Positions 8,122 to 17,618 are shown, numbered from the stretch's first letter. The stretch is DNA of 64,000 bases from Namhaeicola litoreus (GCF_042679565.1 NZ_JBHTMY010000002.1:682001-746000); one strand, 5' to 3'. Notes: generated from the sequence alone by a model not told the origin. A program made the numbers and translations.

Positions 8122-9348
8122 TTAGTTGCTGGTTCTTTGAAGTGGTTGTAAATAAAGCAGGCAATATAGGGTTACAAAAAAAACCATACCCCACTGTCGC
8201 CACAACACAGATTCTGTTATGCAAATTAAGGTCATTAATAGAATAAAGACAAAAAATAGGGGGCTTTTCTCGGTAAGTGCCCGTTTAAATCCCATTAGAA
8301 GCAGAAACAACATCATTACCAAGCCAAATAAGCCTAAATCGGCAGTTGTTTGGAGGTATTGGTTATGAAAATTATAGCTGAAAAAATCAGGATAAAGATC
8401 ATATTCTTGATACTTCTCGGTCAATTTTTCTTGTGAGGCCAAAAAACCATAACCTTGTATGTATTTTTTATCTCTATCAAATAACTCATAAAAACATTTT
8501 GCTTGAAACAATCTTAATCCGAAACCGGTCCAATGATAAACCTGTCCGAATTTTTCTGTAGTTAAAACTTCATTGACATTTGTTTTTTCAACTTCTAAAA
8601 TAACTCTTTGTTGGATCTGATCTGAAGAAAAACTCTTCCAAAGCATCACTAGAACCAAAGGAATAAATAAGATTAGAGCTTTGTATTTCTTTCTTTTGAG
8701 TTGATCCGCGATAAGAATTAAAAAAGTTGATACAACCAATACTTTTGATGAAAGTAAAATGATCATGACGAGAAGAAAAAATAGTAAAACTTTATTCTGC
8801 CAACTTTTGAACGGCGCTTGGTAGTAAAGAAAGAAAAAAGAAAACGCAATAAAAAGTGACATGTAAATTGCGCTCATCCCGAATAAAGGTTCGCTCAAAT
8901 AGTGATAAAAAAAATACGATCTATCCTTTGTTTCAATAAAGTTTATATTGGCAAATAATAGACAGTAAATTGAGCATATTACCATCCCAAGAGAAAAATA
9001 GGACAATATTTTCGTTGTCCATTTGGTTGATTTCTGATCGACAAATTGAATTGAAATCGGGAGGAGTAAAAATGGCAATAACTTTCTAAATGCTTTCAAC
9101 GATTCTTGCTGATCATCGGACCAAAAAAAAGATAAGCAGGCCCAAACAAAAAAGCCAATAAATGCCCAAAATACAGGAGTCATTTTAGCTTTCTCTTGGG
9201 TACCAAACCATTGAAATAATGCCAAAACAGACAAAAATAGAATGGAAAAACTGTTTAAGTTATTTTTAAGAGGAAGTGTAACTAGTACTAAAGATACAGC
9301 TACTAAAGAAATAGAAAATAAACGTTGGTGTGTTAAGATTTTTTGCAC
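8122..9348 (-). CDS. Wzy/O-antigen-ligase-like membrane protein (first of two)
   Basis: Polytopic inner-membrane protein of 408 aa with about 10-12 hydrophobic segments. A large periplasmic loop in the second half contains GFLASQEKLTEKYQEYDLYP, then YNFHNQYLQTTADLGLFGL, the HNxYL-type motif of the Wzy_C/O-antigen ligase family. It polymerises repeat units or ligates glycan to an acceptor. It overlaps the DUF1972 glycosyltransferase start region by 16 bp and precedes the priming transferase. A second such protein occurs two genes upstream, so one may be the polymerase and the other a ligase; I cannot tell which. Confidence 0.8.
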   Translation of the reverse strand: MQKILTHQRLFSISLVAVSLVLVTLPLKNNLNSFSILFLSVLALFQWFGTQEKAKMTPVFWAFIGFFVWACLSFFWSDDQQESLKAFRKLLPFLLLPISIQFVDQKSTKWTTKILSYFSLGMVICSIYCLLFANINFIETKDRSYFFYHYLSEPLFGMSAIYMSLFIAFSFFFLYYQAPFKSWQNKVLLFFLLVMIILLSSKVLVVSTFLILIADQLKRKKYKALILFIPLVLVMLWKSFSSDQIQQRVILEVEKTNVNEVLTTEKFGQVYHWTGFGLRLFQAKCFYELFDRDKKYIQGYGFLASQEKLTEKYQEYDLYPDFFSYNFHNQYLQTTADLGLFGLVMMLFLLLMGFKRALTEKSPLFFVFILLMTLICITESVLWRQWGMVFFVTLYCLLYLQPLQRTSN

Positions 9349-10430
9349 GCTGTTTCAAAAAGATTTAAATACGCCTGATGAATTTTTTCAAGACTGTATT
9401 GCTCTTTAACTTTTTGTAGATTTTTATTTACAAAATGAAGATAATTCTTTTTTTCAACAGTTAAGCTGTAATCTGCTACCTCCTCAACATTCTTAAAATA
9501 AAAGGCATCATCATTTAAAACAGCTTTATTAAAAACATTGTTATGCGCAATGACAAAAGCTTGAGAAGCCATCGCTTCTATCAAAGAAGGATTCGTCCCA
9601 CCAACAGAATGACCATGAAAATAAGCCCGTGCATAAAACCTCAAATTATTCAAATCCTCTTGGTTATAATTTTGTCCAAGAAAACGAATTTGACTGTTTG
9701 CCTTAAATTTATTGATTAAATATCTCCCGAAAGAATTTCCTTCAGCATCGCCAATGACTATAAATGGTTTCTCCGAGCCACCTTTAACATAGCCGTCTAA
9801 GATCATTTCGATATTATTTTCCTTTTCCATTCTGGCAATAAGCATACTGTAGCCATAAGGTTCTACTTCATACTTTTTTAAGAAAGATGCCTCCGGTTGT
9901 TCGAAAGGAACTGCTCCGTATGCAATAAAAGCAGTGTCAATTTTGTACTTGTTGCGTAAATACTTTTTAATTTCAATTGAATCTGAGATACATATATCGC
10001 TACTCTTTACCGCTAAATACTCGGCTATTCTTAAAAATCTCCTCACAAAATAGTTGTATTTCACTCTTTGCCATTCCAAACCATCCATATTACTTAGTAC
10101 AACAGCATTTTTAGGTAGTAAAAACCACCAAATTGTATTGCTTGTATACCCCAGTTGAAGCAATATATCAAAGTCAGCCTTTCTGGCATGTCTTAAACAA
10201 TGGAAATCATAAATAAACTGCCCTGAGGGACCTAAAAAAGATGGTTCAGTTTTAAATACCAAGTTAACTCCTTTGTATATTTTGCTTTTATATGATTGGT
10301 GATTAGGACAATAGACCGTTACAGAATGTCCTTTTTCTACCAAATAAACTGACAAGAATTCTGCAAATTGTTCGAACCCGCCATATCTGTTTGGAATCCC
10401 TTTGGTGCCTATAATTCCTATATTCATCAA
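9333..10430 (-). CDS. DUF1972-type GT4 glycosyltransferase
   Basis: Cytoplasmic GT-B glycosyltransferase of 365 aa. The N-terminus is the DUF1972 signature: IGIIGTKGIPNRYGGFEQFA (4-23). The GT4 half includes NMDGLEWQR, GQNYNQEDLNNLRFYARAYF (about 250-270) and GGTNPSLIEAMA (E-x7-E-like donor site). DUF1972 enzymes include rhamnosyltransferases, but the donor is not readable here. The start overlaps the preceding Wzy-like gene's stop by 4 bp (ATGA arrangement), indicating coupled translation within the surface polysaccharide cluster. Confidence 0.9.
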   Translation of the reverse strand: MMNIGIIGTKGIPNRYGGFEQFAEFLSVYLVEKGHSVTVYCPNHQSYKSKIYKGVNLVFKTEPSFLGPSGQFIYDFHCLRHARKADFDILLQLGYTSNTIWWFLLPKNAVVLSNMDGLEWQRVKYNYFVRRFLRIAEYLAVKSSDICISDSIEIKKYLRNKYKIDTAFIAYGAVPFEQPEASFLKKYEVEPYGYSMLIARMEKENNIEMILDGYVKGGSEKPFIVIGDAEGNSFGRYLINKFKANSQIRFLGQNYNQEDLNNLRFYARAYFHGHSVGGTNPSLIEAMASQAFVIAHNNVFNKAVLNDDAFYFKNVEEVADYSLTVEKKNYLHFVNKNLQKVKEQYSLEKIHQAYLNLFETACKKS

Positions 10431-11671
10431 TCTTTTTCCTTTTGCTGTAAGTGGAATAAAAAGCCACCCAAAAAAAACATGTAAAACTCATGTTCGTTAT
10501 AAATACCTGTAGTAATAAGGGATGAAAAAATGAAGAAAAGACCGATGCCTGCAACTAAATTCTGTGTGTTTTTCTTCAAAAGGGTATCGCTTTTATTATA
10601 AGATTGCAAATATAGGAAGCTAAGTAAAATGAGATAGATTAATAAAGCAAAAATTCCAGTTTTATAAAGAACATAAATATATCCGTTATGGATATGTGGA
10701 ATATACCTCATTCCCTTTTCGTTTACAGGGGCTATAAAATCGAGATCTATCAATGATCCAAACCCTTTGCCAAAAAAGTAATTGAGCGGTTTCCTATTTA
10801 ATTCATCAATAGCTCTATGGGCTTCATAAGCTCGCCAGTGATCCCATAATTCTGCATGATTTTTTTCATTGATCTCTTCTGCAGGCACAAAAATCTCTGA
10901 AGGTGCAATCTTCATTTTATATAAAAAAGATTGTAGTCCGGGTTCATCACGCCTGATTTCAGCATTGAATAAATAGACGTAAAATAGTGTAATAGCAACA
11001 AGTAATACTGAAAAATAGCTAAATCCTTTTTTTGTCAATTTCGCTACACCGGTAAACGCCAAAACCAATAAAATGATCCCTACGAACATCATTCTTGAAA
11101 AATACAGTGTAAAAGAAATGCCAATGATGATCGTTGCTAGAAAAGTGAAATATTCATGCTTGAACACTTTAAAAAAAGAATTTTTAAAGGAGGAAATCAA
11201 GATTGCCAATGCAAATAATTCAAGTAAATTATCTATTCCATTTTTTCTAATGGTCTCTACATTTACATCGGAAAGGTTTAAATGAAAAAGTATTTTTAAG
11301 CTATGGTAAATGGCAAACCCCAAAGCCACAAGTATGATAGTTCTAAAAATGAATTGAATATTGTTGATTCTTTTTACCAATCCATAACCCAGTAATAGAC
11401 CCAATATAGGCTTTGAAAAATAAAGTAAATCTTTTAAACGATCATAAAAATCCGCTTGGTTAAATATGGATGTAACAAGGCCAATTAAAACAATACTTAC
11501 TAGCGTTAAACTAAGCTGTATTGCGGTTTTGGATAAACGACTTTTTGGGACAAAAACAAAAGGTATACCCAGTAAAAAGAGTACAAAATGAACCTCAAAA
11601 CTTGTAAAAGCCGTGAGTAGGATGAGGTAAACCATCCATAACGTTTTAAAAAAAATGGATCCTTTTATCAC
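10427..11671 (-). CDS. Wzy/O-antigen-ligase-like membrane protein (second of two)
   Basis: Polytopic membrane protein of 414 aa, about 11 hydrophobic segments, with a periplasmic loop containing WDHWRAYEAHRAIDELN and GKGFGSLIDL, then IPHIHNGYIYVLYKTGIFAL. The HNGY motif matches Wzy_C-type polymerases and ligases. It overlaps both neighbours by 4 bp. With the Wzz-like and Wzx proteins it completes a Wzx/Wzy-dependent assembly route. Polymerase versus ligase remains open because the cluster carries two candidates. Confidence 0.8.
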   Translation of the reverse strand: MIKGSIFFKTLWMVYLILLTAFTSFEVHFVLFLLGIPFVFVPKSRLSKTAIQLSLTLVSIVLIGLVTSIFNQADFYDRLKDLLYFSKPILGLLLGYGLVKRINNIQFIFRTIILVALGFAIYHSLKILFHLNLSDVNVETIRKNGIDNLLELFALAILISSFKNSFFKVFKHEYFTFLATIIIGISFTLYFSRMMFVGIILLVLAFTGVAKLTKKGFSYFSVLLVAITLFYVYLFNAEIRRDEPGLQSFLYKMKIAPSEIFVPAEEINEKNHAELWDHWRAYEAHRAIDELNRKPLNYFFGKGFGSLIDLDFIAPVNEKGMRYIPHIHNGYIYVLYKTGIFALLIYLILLSFLYLQSYNKSDTLLKKNTQNLVAGIGLFFIFSSLITTGIYNEHEFYMFFLGGFLFHLQQKEKD

Positions 11672-12801
11672 TTTTTGTTACTTAGAAGAATTATTGAAAA
11701 CTTTTCCGCACTTTCCTCCCACCTATATCGCTTCTTAATTTCCGTTCTAATCACTTCCAATTCTTTTTGAGATCTAGAATGAGTAAAGATTGAGAAGACT
11801 TTTTTAAAATCATTTTCATTCGCTACATCACAAAAATAGGGTTTAAAAAAATCGTACGCCTCCATCGCCGTATTATTTGAACATAAAACAGGAATTGCAC
11901 AGCTTCCTGCTTCTAAAGGAGGAATTCCAAAACCTTCTGCCATAGATGGATAAATGAATCCCTCTGCACCTCGGTATATTTTTAACAACGCATGATCTCC
12001 TATTTCAGCTATAAAATGAACGCACTTTATTTGCTGGGTTGATAAACTTGTCATCATCTTCTCCAATTGCTTATATTTTATAGACTTGGCTCCCACAAAT
12101 ACCAACTGAAAACCACTTTCATCCCATTTTTGCTCGAAAAAAGTTTGTAAAACAAGGGCTTGATTTTTTCTTGGCTCAATGCGACTCACCATCAATAAAT
12201 ACTTTTCGAGACCAAATTCTGATTTAACTTCAGATTTAATATTGGTTGAATCATACTCCTCAAAAAATTTTGCGGAAATACCATTTGAAATTACTTTTAT
12301 TTTTCGCTTATCTATTTCAAAATGTTGTTCAATTGCCCTTTTTGAATATTCCGAAACGGTAAGTAAAACATCGCATTTTATTGCACTTCTTTTAAACAAC
12401 AGCCTCCTCACCCATCTGTAATTTAGTGGAAAATACTCCGGAAAATCCATAAAAAGGACGTCGTGAATTGTATTGATATAAACACAATGCTCATACTTCT
12501 TAAGCGGGATTACGTACTGAAAATGGGCAAAATCGAATTTATAGTGGGCTATGATATGAGGAATTTCATGGAGCATTCTCTTTATCCTGGAAGGGTTTTT
12601 ATAGTATATATAATGTACATTTTCCAGAGAATCCAGTTCCTCAGCCTTGAACTGATTCATGCAACCAAAATAAAAATCTATTTCCGGGTTTTGTCTTACT
12701 ACTGCCGCATACAGTCCTTTTAAATATGTGACCGTTCCTTGAGGCTCTTTGTTCAATAAATAAGCGTCAACGAAGACCTTTAAACCATTTCTTGACTGCA
12801 T
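11668..12801 (-). CDS. GT4 glycosyltransferase, 377 aa
   Basis: Family 4 GT-B glycosyltransferase. It opens LKVFVDAYLLNKEPQGTVTY (7-26), the usual N-terminal acceptor-site loop. The C-terminal domain has YLLMVSRIEPRKNQ (donor-binding start, about 213-226) and the E-x7-E motif in YPSMAEGFGIPPLEAGSCAI. The sugar is unknown. The first 35 bp overlap the end of the preceding GT2 gene, and the stop overlaps the next gene by 4 bp, so expression is probably coupled. Confidence 0.92.
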   Translation of the reverse strand: MQSRNGLKVFVDAYLLNKEPQGTVTYLKGLYAAVVRQNPEIDFYFGCMNQFKAEELDSLENVHYIYYKNPSRIKRMLHEIPHIIAHYKFDFAHFQYVIPLKKYEHCVYINTIHDVLFMDFPEYFPLNYRWVRRLLFKRSAIKCDVLLTVSEYSKRAIEQHFEIDKRKIKVISNGISAKFFEEYDSTNIKSEVKSEFGLEKYLLMVSRIEPRKNQALVLQTFFEQKWDESGFQLVFVGAKSIKYKQLEKMMTSLSTQQIKCVHFIAEIGDHALLKIYRGAEGFIYPSMAEGFGIPPLEAGSCAIPVLCSNNTAMEAYDFFKPYFCDVANENDFKKVFSIFTHSRSQKELEVIRTEIKKRYRWEESAEKFSIILLSNKK

Positions 12802-13579
12802 AATTAATGTTTAAACATGTTCTCGCAATTGCAAACTCAACTCCGGTAAAATACTTTTCGATATAAATTTCAAATCCTTTTAAAAGCATTATTTCTCTGG
12901 TTTTATTAAACCCCACGAAATGAACAAAACAAATAGAAGGTAAAAAAAGAATTTCTTTACCCATTAAAGTTAATCTTTTACAAAAATCAACATCTTCGAC
13001 ATACATAAAATACGCCTCGTCTAAACCCCCGGCTTTTTGATAATCTTCCTTTCTCGTGAGCAGGAAAGCACCCGTGATCCAATCTACTTTGAGAGAAACA
13101 TTGGGGTTTTTAAAATTGCCCGTCACAAACGCTTCCCTTTTTTCTTGAAAGGAAGAAAATTTAATGAATTGCCAAGGTTTAGGGTACCTGCCAACAGAAG
13201 GAATATAGCTTTTCTCTCCATTCAACATTTTTATCCCAACAGCTCCTATGTTCAACTCATTTTCTATCAATTCGAACGCCGGTTTTAGACTATTTAGTAA
13301 AATGGTATCATGATTTAACAGCAATACATATTCACCTTTAGCTTGATTGACAGCCAAATTATTTGCTTTCGCGAAACCTAAGTTTTCCTTATTCTGTAGG
13401 ATCAAAACATTGCTAAATTCCTTAGCAATTTCAATCGTATTATCAGTAGAATTATTGTCAGATATCCATATTTCGTACGGTAAAAAGGAGCAAAATTGTT
13501 CTATGGATGCAAGACAATCTTTGAGATATCGACCGCTATTAAACGTAACAATAATGATGGATAATTTGATTTTTCCCAT
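12767..13579 (-). CDS. GT2 glycosyltransferase (rhamnosyltransferase-like), 270 aa
   Basis: GT-A fold transferase of family 2: LSIIIVTFNSGRYLKDCLAS at the N-terminus, nucleotide-binding ISDNNSTDNT, the DxD-like NHDTILL, and acceptor-side residues in FMYVEDVDFCKRL, the WbbL/rhamnosyltransferase pattern. The sugar is not assignable from sequence alone. It starts directly after the flippase stop and overlaps the next gene by 35 bp. Confidence 0.92.
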   Translation of the reverse strand: MGKIKLSIIIVTFNSGRYLKDCLASIEQFCSFLPYEIWISDNNSTDNTIEIAKEFSNVLILQNKENLGFAKANNLAVNQAKGEYVLLLNHDTILLNSLKPAFELIENELNIGAVGIKMLNGEKSYIPSVGRYPKPWQFIKFSSFQEKREAFVTGNFKNPNVSLKVDWITGAFLLTRKEDYQKAGGLDEAYFMYVEDVDFCKRLTLMGKEILFLPSICFVHFVGFNKTREIMLLKGFEIYIEKYFTGVEFAIARTCLNINYAVKKWFKGLR

Positions 13580-14758
13580 TTAACCAAATGTATAAAAACC
13601 TAATTTCTTTTTGATGATATAGATACTTGAAAGGTTAAGTATGACTGTTGTCATCAAACTTGCCATCGCAGCACCATTTATTCCGTATTTTGGAATTAAA
13701 ATGAAATTTAAAATTACATTTAAGAGTATACATAGCAATGATAAGTTGCGCATAGTGACCTGTTGATTGGTCATATTTAATATTTGATCAACATTTCCCG
13801 AAATCGCATTGATTAGCACACCCAGACTCAGTATTATTAATGCTGTTCTTCCTTCTGTAAAATCTTCACCGAACAGACCCAATAAAGTATCATTAAACAG
13901 CATAATTCCCAAAATAATTGGAATTGTGCACAGAGAGATTAGCCGAGTAGCTCCTTGAATATATTTCTTTAATTTTTCTTTTTGATTTTGCTGATAATAC
14001 AAAGCTATTTGTGGTGCTATGATCACATTGAAAACAATAAGTATCAACAAGCCTAACGAAGCTATTTTGAAGGCCACATTATAAACCCCCACCTCTTGCA
14101 TGGGCCTGAAATAACCAAGCATAAAAACGTCTGTCCAGTTGAGCAAAAAAAGCACTGCATTGCTCATCATCATGGGCAAAGACAATTTCAACAGCTTTTT
14201 AATAGAGAACTTATTTTTTACAACTTTACTAAAGGGCTTAATTCTTACCAACTCGATCAAAAAAATAATTGAAATAGCGAAGCCAAAGGCGTAGATAGTT
14301 CTTTCCTGGCCCGGAATAAAATTTGCAATCCCAAAATAAATAAGAATAAAAAATATTGGAGGCAGCAAAAATAAAAATAAGTTGTACTGATTAAAGAAGG
14401 AGCGCCCCCTAAAATATCCTAAAAAAATTTCATGGAACATCATTGGTATAACAAAACACGAAGCTATTTGCAGGTACAATTCAAGTTCTGAATCTTTAAA
14501 AAAAGATGATGCTAAAGCAGGCGCTAAAAAATATAAGCCCAGGGAAAGAAGTACTCCTGACAGGAAAACAATCTTTAAAATTGACTCAATAAAATCAGTT
14601 TTTGGTTTTACAACAAAATGACTTCTATCTGCGATCAGCCTGACTAATGCACTAGGGAACCCAAAAGTAAAAACAATGGTAATAAGGCTTAAAATCGTAA
14701 TAACAATAGAATACCTTCCAAAAACCTCTGAGCCAAAATGATGCGTTATCAAAAGCAT
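13580..14758 (-). CDS. Wzx-type polysaccharide flippase; true start probably upstream and non-ATG
   Basis: Inner-membrane flippase of the MOP superfamily that moves lipid-linked repeat units. About 11 helices are visible, with typical LPMMMSNAVLFLLNWTDVFM and a C-terminal GINGAAMASLMTTVI. The ATG used here leaves only 392 aa and removes most of the first helix. The frame stays open upstream to 14896 and encodes IRSFFIQGGKTFFFKIIGLA, FSYVV, exactly what Wzx N-termini look like. No ATG, GTG or TTG exists in that frame, so initiation may use ATT or ATA, perhaps coupled to the overlapping Wzz-like stop at 14856. Confidence 0.88.
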   Translation of the reverse strand: MLLITHHFGSEVFGRYSIVITILSLITIVFTFGFPSALVRLIADRSHFVVKPKTDFIESILKIVFLSGVLLSLGLYFLAPALASSFFKDSELELYLQIASCFVIPMMFHEIFLGYFRGRSFFNQYNLFLFLLPPIFFILIYFGIANFIPGQERTIYAFGFAISIIFLIELVRIKPFSKVVKNKFSIKKLLKLSLPMMMSNAVLFLLNWTDVFMLGYFRPMQEVGVYNVAFKIASLGLLILIVFNVIIAPQIALYYQQNQKEKLKKYIQGATRLISLCTIPIILGIMLFNDTLLGLFGEDFTEGRTALIILSLGVLINAISGNVDQILNMTNQQVTMRNLSLLCILLNVILNFILIPKYGINGAAMASLMTTVILNLSSIYIIKKKLGFYTFG

Positions 14759-14855
14759 AACGACATAAGAAAACGCTAAGCCGATTATCTTAAAAAAAAA
14801 GGTTTTGCCTCCCTGAATAAAAAATGATCGAATTTCTTTGCCTTCAAAGAGACCT

Positions 14856-15911
14856 TTAAATATTTCGATTGGTTTTATAGCGATTAAGGTATTTATTTAG
14901 GGCGTTTAACAAAATAATAAATAATGCTCCTATTGAAAAAATAAGGGCAAGTCTGACTGAATACCTTTGTCTAAGATTTCTGTCAATTACACCTTCTTCG
15001 GCAAAATCTGAAACGATATTCACAACAGATGCTTTTTCTATAATATCATCATTTAGCCAGGCCATTTGTTTACTAATCTGATCCGTAAGGTCAAAAAGTG
15101 GTAAGTCTTTGTTTACCTCCTCTAACTGTTTTGAATCGATGGTTAAAGTAGCTTTTTCATCCCCTTTTTGCGCATTTAATAATGCCACTTTTTTATATAA
15201 ATTTCTTAGTGAATCAATCTGTGCTAAATTGTCTTTTAAGATTAATTTACGAGACATTAATTCATCCATTCTAATCCTGCGAATATTTTCAAAATAATCT
15301 GTGGCAACCAAATGGGTTAATTCTTTAGTAATTTTGGTAAATACCGAATTCGATGTAGATCTAACTCTTATTTGATGGTATCTAAAATTGTCTTCACTTA
15401 ATCTATTGATGAAATCATCATAAGTCGTGTGTTTTAAAATAATAGAATCTGAGGTTCTTAAAAAACGTTCATACTCTAACCTAAGATTTCTGCTTTTTTC
15501 AAAAACTTTCGCATGGATCGAAGTTATTGATTGAGCATCTTCTCTCGAAATTTTTAATACTTGGGCTAAAGTTTCACTATTATTTTGCTGAACAAGCTCA
15601 TCCAAATAATCTACCACCTTATAAAGTTGGGCTCCACTTCCATAATTTGTTTCTAAAATCAAATCAGAAACATAGGTTTTCGCCTTTGTAAGATCAAGTC
15701 CTAACCCTAAAAGGAAACCAACTAAAGCAGAGCCTAAAATTTTAAGCCAATGTTTCCTTAGAAACAGCAGAAAAAGGATGAATGAGTGAAAAATAGCTTC
15801 TAAAACATCGCTAATCCAGCGAAAGAAATTCTTAATTCCCTTGCCAATAGAGGTAAACAGATTGCCCAAATCAACCTCATCTTCGGGACTATTTTTTTCT
15901 TTTGAATTCAT
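14856..15911 (-). CDS. Wzz-like chain-length determinant protein
   Basis: Inner-membrane polysaccharide co-polymerase-like protein of 351 aa. Architecture: an amphipathic N-terminus, one or two helices (about 40-53 and 58-71, LGSALVGFLLGLGLDL), a long, largely alpha-helical periplasmic region (about 75-315), and a second membrane helix near the end (LALIFSIGALFIILLNAL). There is no C-terminal tyrosine-kinase domain. It is the first gene of the surface-polysaccharide cluster, has its own -7 box 11 bp upstream, and its stop lies inside the open frame of the flippase. The assignment rests on topology and context rather than a strong motif. Confidence 0.75.
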   Translation of the reverse strand: MNSKEKNSPEDEVDLGNLFTSIGKGIKNFFRWISDVLEAIFHSFILFLLFLRKHWLKILGSALVGFLLGLGLDLTKAKTYVSDLILETNYGSGAQLYKVVDYLDELVQQNNSETLAQVLKISREDAQSITSIHAKVFEKSRNLRLEYERFLRTSDSIILKHTTYDDFINRLSEDNFRYHQIRVRSTSNSVFTKITKELTHLVATDYFENIRRIRMDELMSRKLILKDNLAQIDSLRNLYKKVALLNAQKGDEKATLTIDSKQLEEVNKDLPLFDLTDQISKQMAWLNDDIIEKASVVNIVSDFAEEGVIDRNLRQRYSVRLALIFSIGALFIILLNALNKYLNRYKTNRNI

Positions 15912-15921
15912 ATCTTACAGA

Positions 15922-15929
15922 CAAATATA
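15922..15929 (-). promoter_or_regulatory. -7 promoter box of the polysaccharide cluster
   Basis: Leftward TATATTTG matches the Bacteroidota TAnnTTTG box and lies 11 bp before the Wzz-like start, in the 33-bp gap behind the phosphorylase-like gene. It suggests that the polysaccharide genes can be transcribed separately from the rnpA-ctp genes. No clear -33 TTG. Confidence 0.45.
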
Positions 15930-15944
15930 ATCGAATCGTATCGA

Positions 15945-17618
15945 TTAGAGAATTTGCTCCAATATTTTTTGAGTAATGAGATAGGTTGGTTTTACTCCCG
16001 TTGTTCCTAACCCACCAGAGGCTAAAGTACTTCCGGTTTCTAAAGGGTTGTCAGATGCATAATAGGCATAGCGCACATCTACTTTTTTACTGATGTTTCC
16101 TCTAATTCTCGAAGCAGCTTGAATAGCCTTTTGATAATGCGCCCCTTCCATTTCTAAACCAATAACTTTCCAGGATGAATTGTAAAAAAATTCTAACAGA
16201 TCCTTGTTTTGCAGAGAAGTTCCTAAAACCGTGACCATTGTTCCTTTATAAACATCAATACCATATCCACTTAAATCCTCTTTTTTGAGTTTGTTTTTAA
16301 ATGGATAATTGTCTGCCGTACCTTCAAAAACATGCGCTGTTGGGATCATAATATCTCCTTTGCCCCCTTCTAAAATTCCTGCTTTTCCCATGATGGACAC
16401 AGAATGAACATTTAAATACTTAAGCAGTCCATTTTCAAATTGATAGGGTTTGAGCAATTCATCCAGAGTTTCATAGGCCTGCTCACCAAAAGCATAATCC
16501 ATTACGATGATCACTGGTTTATTCTCTTCACTTTTGTTAGAGCTGAAATTGGTTTTACTCAAATCTACTTTGGCTGTATCAATTATTTGCACATCAATGT
16601 TGGTACCTGATGTGTCATCCACAAAAACAAGTCCATTTTTAGCCGCATATTTCCTGATCTTTTCTTGAAGTCCGCTATTTTCTGACTTGCTTAAATTTTC
16701 AAAAATGGCTCCGTTTTCCATCGCTTCAAACTCCTTTGGCAAAGCTTGAGAAACATATAATGTGTTCATCACGCTGTGCATATTCGCGCTGATGATGTGC
16801 AATTCTCTGTGCAGTAAATTGTTTTTTTTAAGTTGATCTTTGATATTCTTCGCCCAAATATCTCCGTAAATATGATGGCCTATTCGTTCTCTTAAAATCG
16901 GACTAAAATTAATGACATGCTTTTTGTCTTCCAGCAATTCTTTAAGGGCTAGATTACCCATCCAATAGACAATCTCAAAGAAACGATTAGGATTTTCTTT
17001 GGTCTGAAATTTCTTATAAAAAATTTGAATTTCACTAAAAGTACGACCCATTAAAACAGAGAGGTAAGAAAAGATGACTTCCTTTTCATTTTCTGTCAAT
17101 TTTTTGTGGTCCAAAATCGCATTTTCCAATACGCGCCATTCTCTACTTAAACTTCCTTCCTCATTGAGTAAAATTCTTTTGGCAATTTTTTCTGCTTCGA
17201 TATATAAAAAAGTTAGGTGAGTAAGCACGTCATAAATATCTGATCTCCCCCTTGTGATCTCAATATTCATTTGATTTTTATCAATTCTAAAGCAATTTCT
17301 TCTCCTTTTTGAAGGAACAATGGCCTTAAAATGAGAATTTGAAAGACCTTCTTCTGCAGTTAACTGAATAAATTGGCATTCAGCAATTCCTTCTGGAAGC
17401 CTTTCAATGACATACAGCAAACCATTTAATTCAGATTTTTCTTCGGCAATAGAACCATAAATTTCAGGTCTTAAGGTAAGCAGGGCTTCCCTTAATGTCT
17501 TTCCCGAAACTCCCATCGGTTTGTAAAATCCGCGATTAAACAAATGGCGCATGGTAATATACATCCGCTCGATGGCATTGGATGATTCTTGGGATTTGGT
17601 ACGTTTAATGTCGTTCAT
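15945..17618 (-). CDS. Uncharacterised 557-aa protein with nucleoside-phosphorylase-like C-terminus (DUF6909 type)
   Basis: I believe this corresponds to the Bacteroidota family called DUF6909; that name is from memory. The N-terminal about 300 residues are mostly helical with no motif I recognise. The C-terminal half resembles the PNP/UDP phosphorylase fold: KPVIIVMDYAFGEQAYETLD, VSIMGKAGILEGGKGDIMIP, and GLEMEGAHYQKAIQAA, where M-E-G recalls the nucleoside-binding Met-Glu of PNP family 1. No signal peptide, so cytoplasmic. It overlaps the stop of the upstream protease gene by one base, so the two are co-translated. Nucleotide- or nucleoside-related function is an inference. Confidence 0.75.
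   Translation of the reverse strand: MNDIKRTKSQESSNAIERMYITMRHLFNRGFYKPMGVSGKTLREALLTLRPEIYGSIAEEKSELNGLLYVIERLPEGIAECQFIQLTAEEGLSNSHFKAIVPSKRRRNCFRIDKNQMNIEITRGRSDIYDVLTHLTFLYIEAEKIAKRILLNEEGSLSREWRVLENAILDHKKLTENEKEVIFSYLSVLMGRTFSEIQIFYKKFQTKENPNRFFEIVYWMGNLALKELLEDKKHVINFSPILRERIGHHIYGDIWAKNIKDQLKKNNLLHRELHIISANMHSVMNTLYVSQALPKEFEAMENGAIFENLSKSENSGLQEKIRKYAAKNGLVFVDDTSGTNIDVQIIDTAKVDLSKTNFSSNKSEENKPVIIVMDYAFGEQAYETLDELLKPYQFENGLLKYLNVHSVSIMGKAGILEGGKGDIMIPTAHVFEGTADNYPFKNKLKKEDLSGYGIDVYKGTMVTVLGTSLQNKDLLEFFYNSSWKVIGLEMEGAHYQKAIQAASRIRGNISKKVDVRYAYYASDNPLETGSTLASGGLGTTGVKPTYLITQKILEQIL

Noticed and set aside
6765..15911. Polysaccharide cluster as a mobile island
   Set aside because: No integrase, transposase, tRNA or flanking repeats were found; boundaries are ordinary genes.
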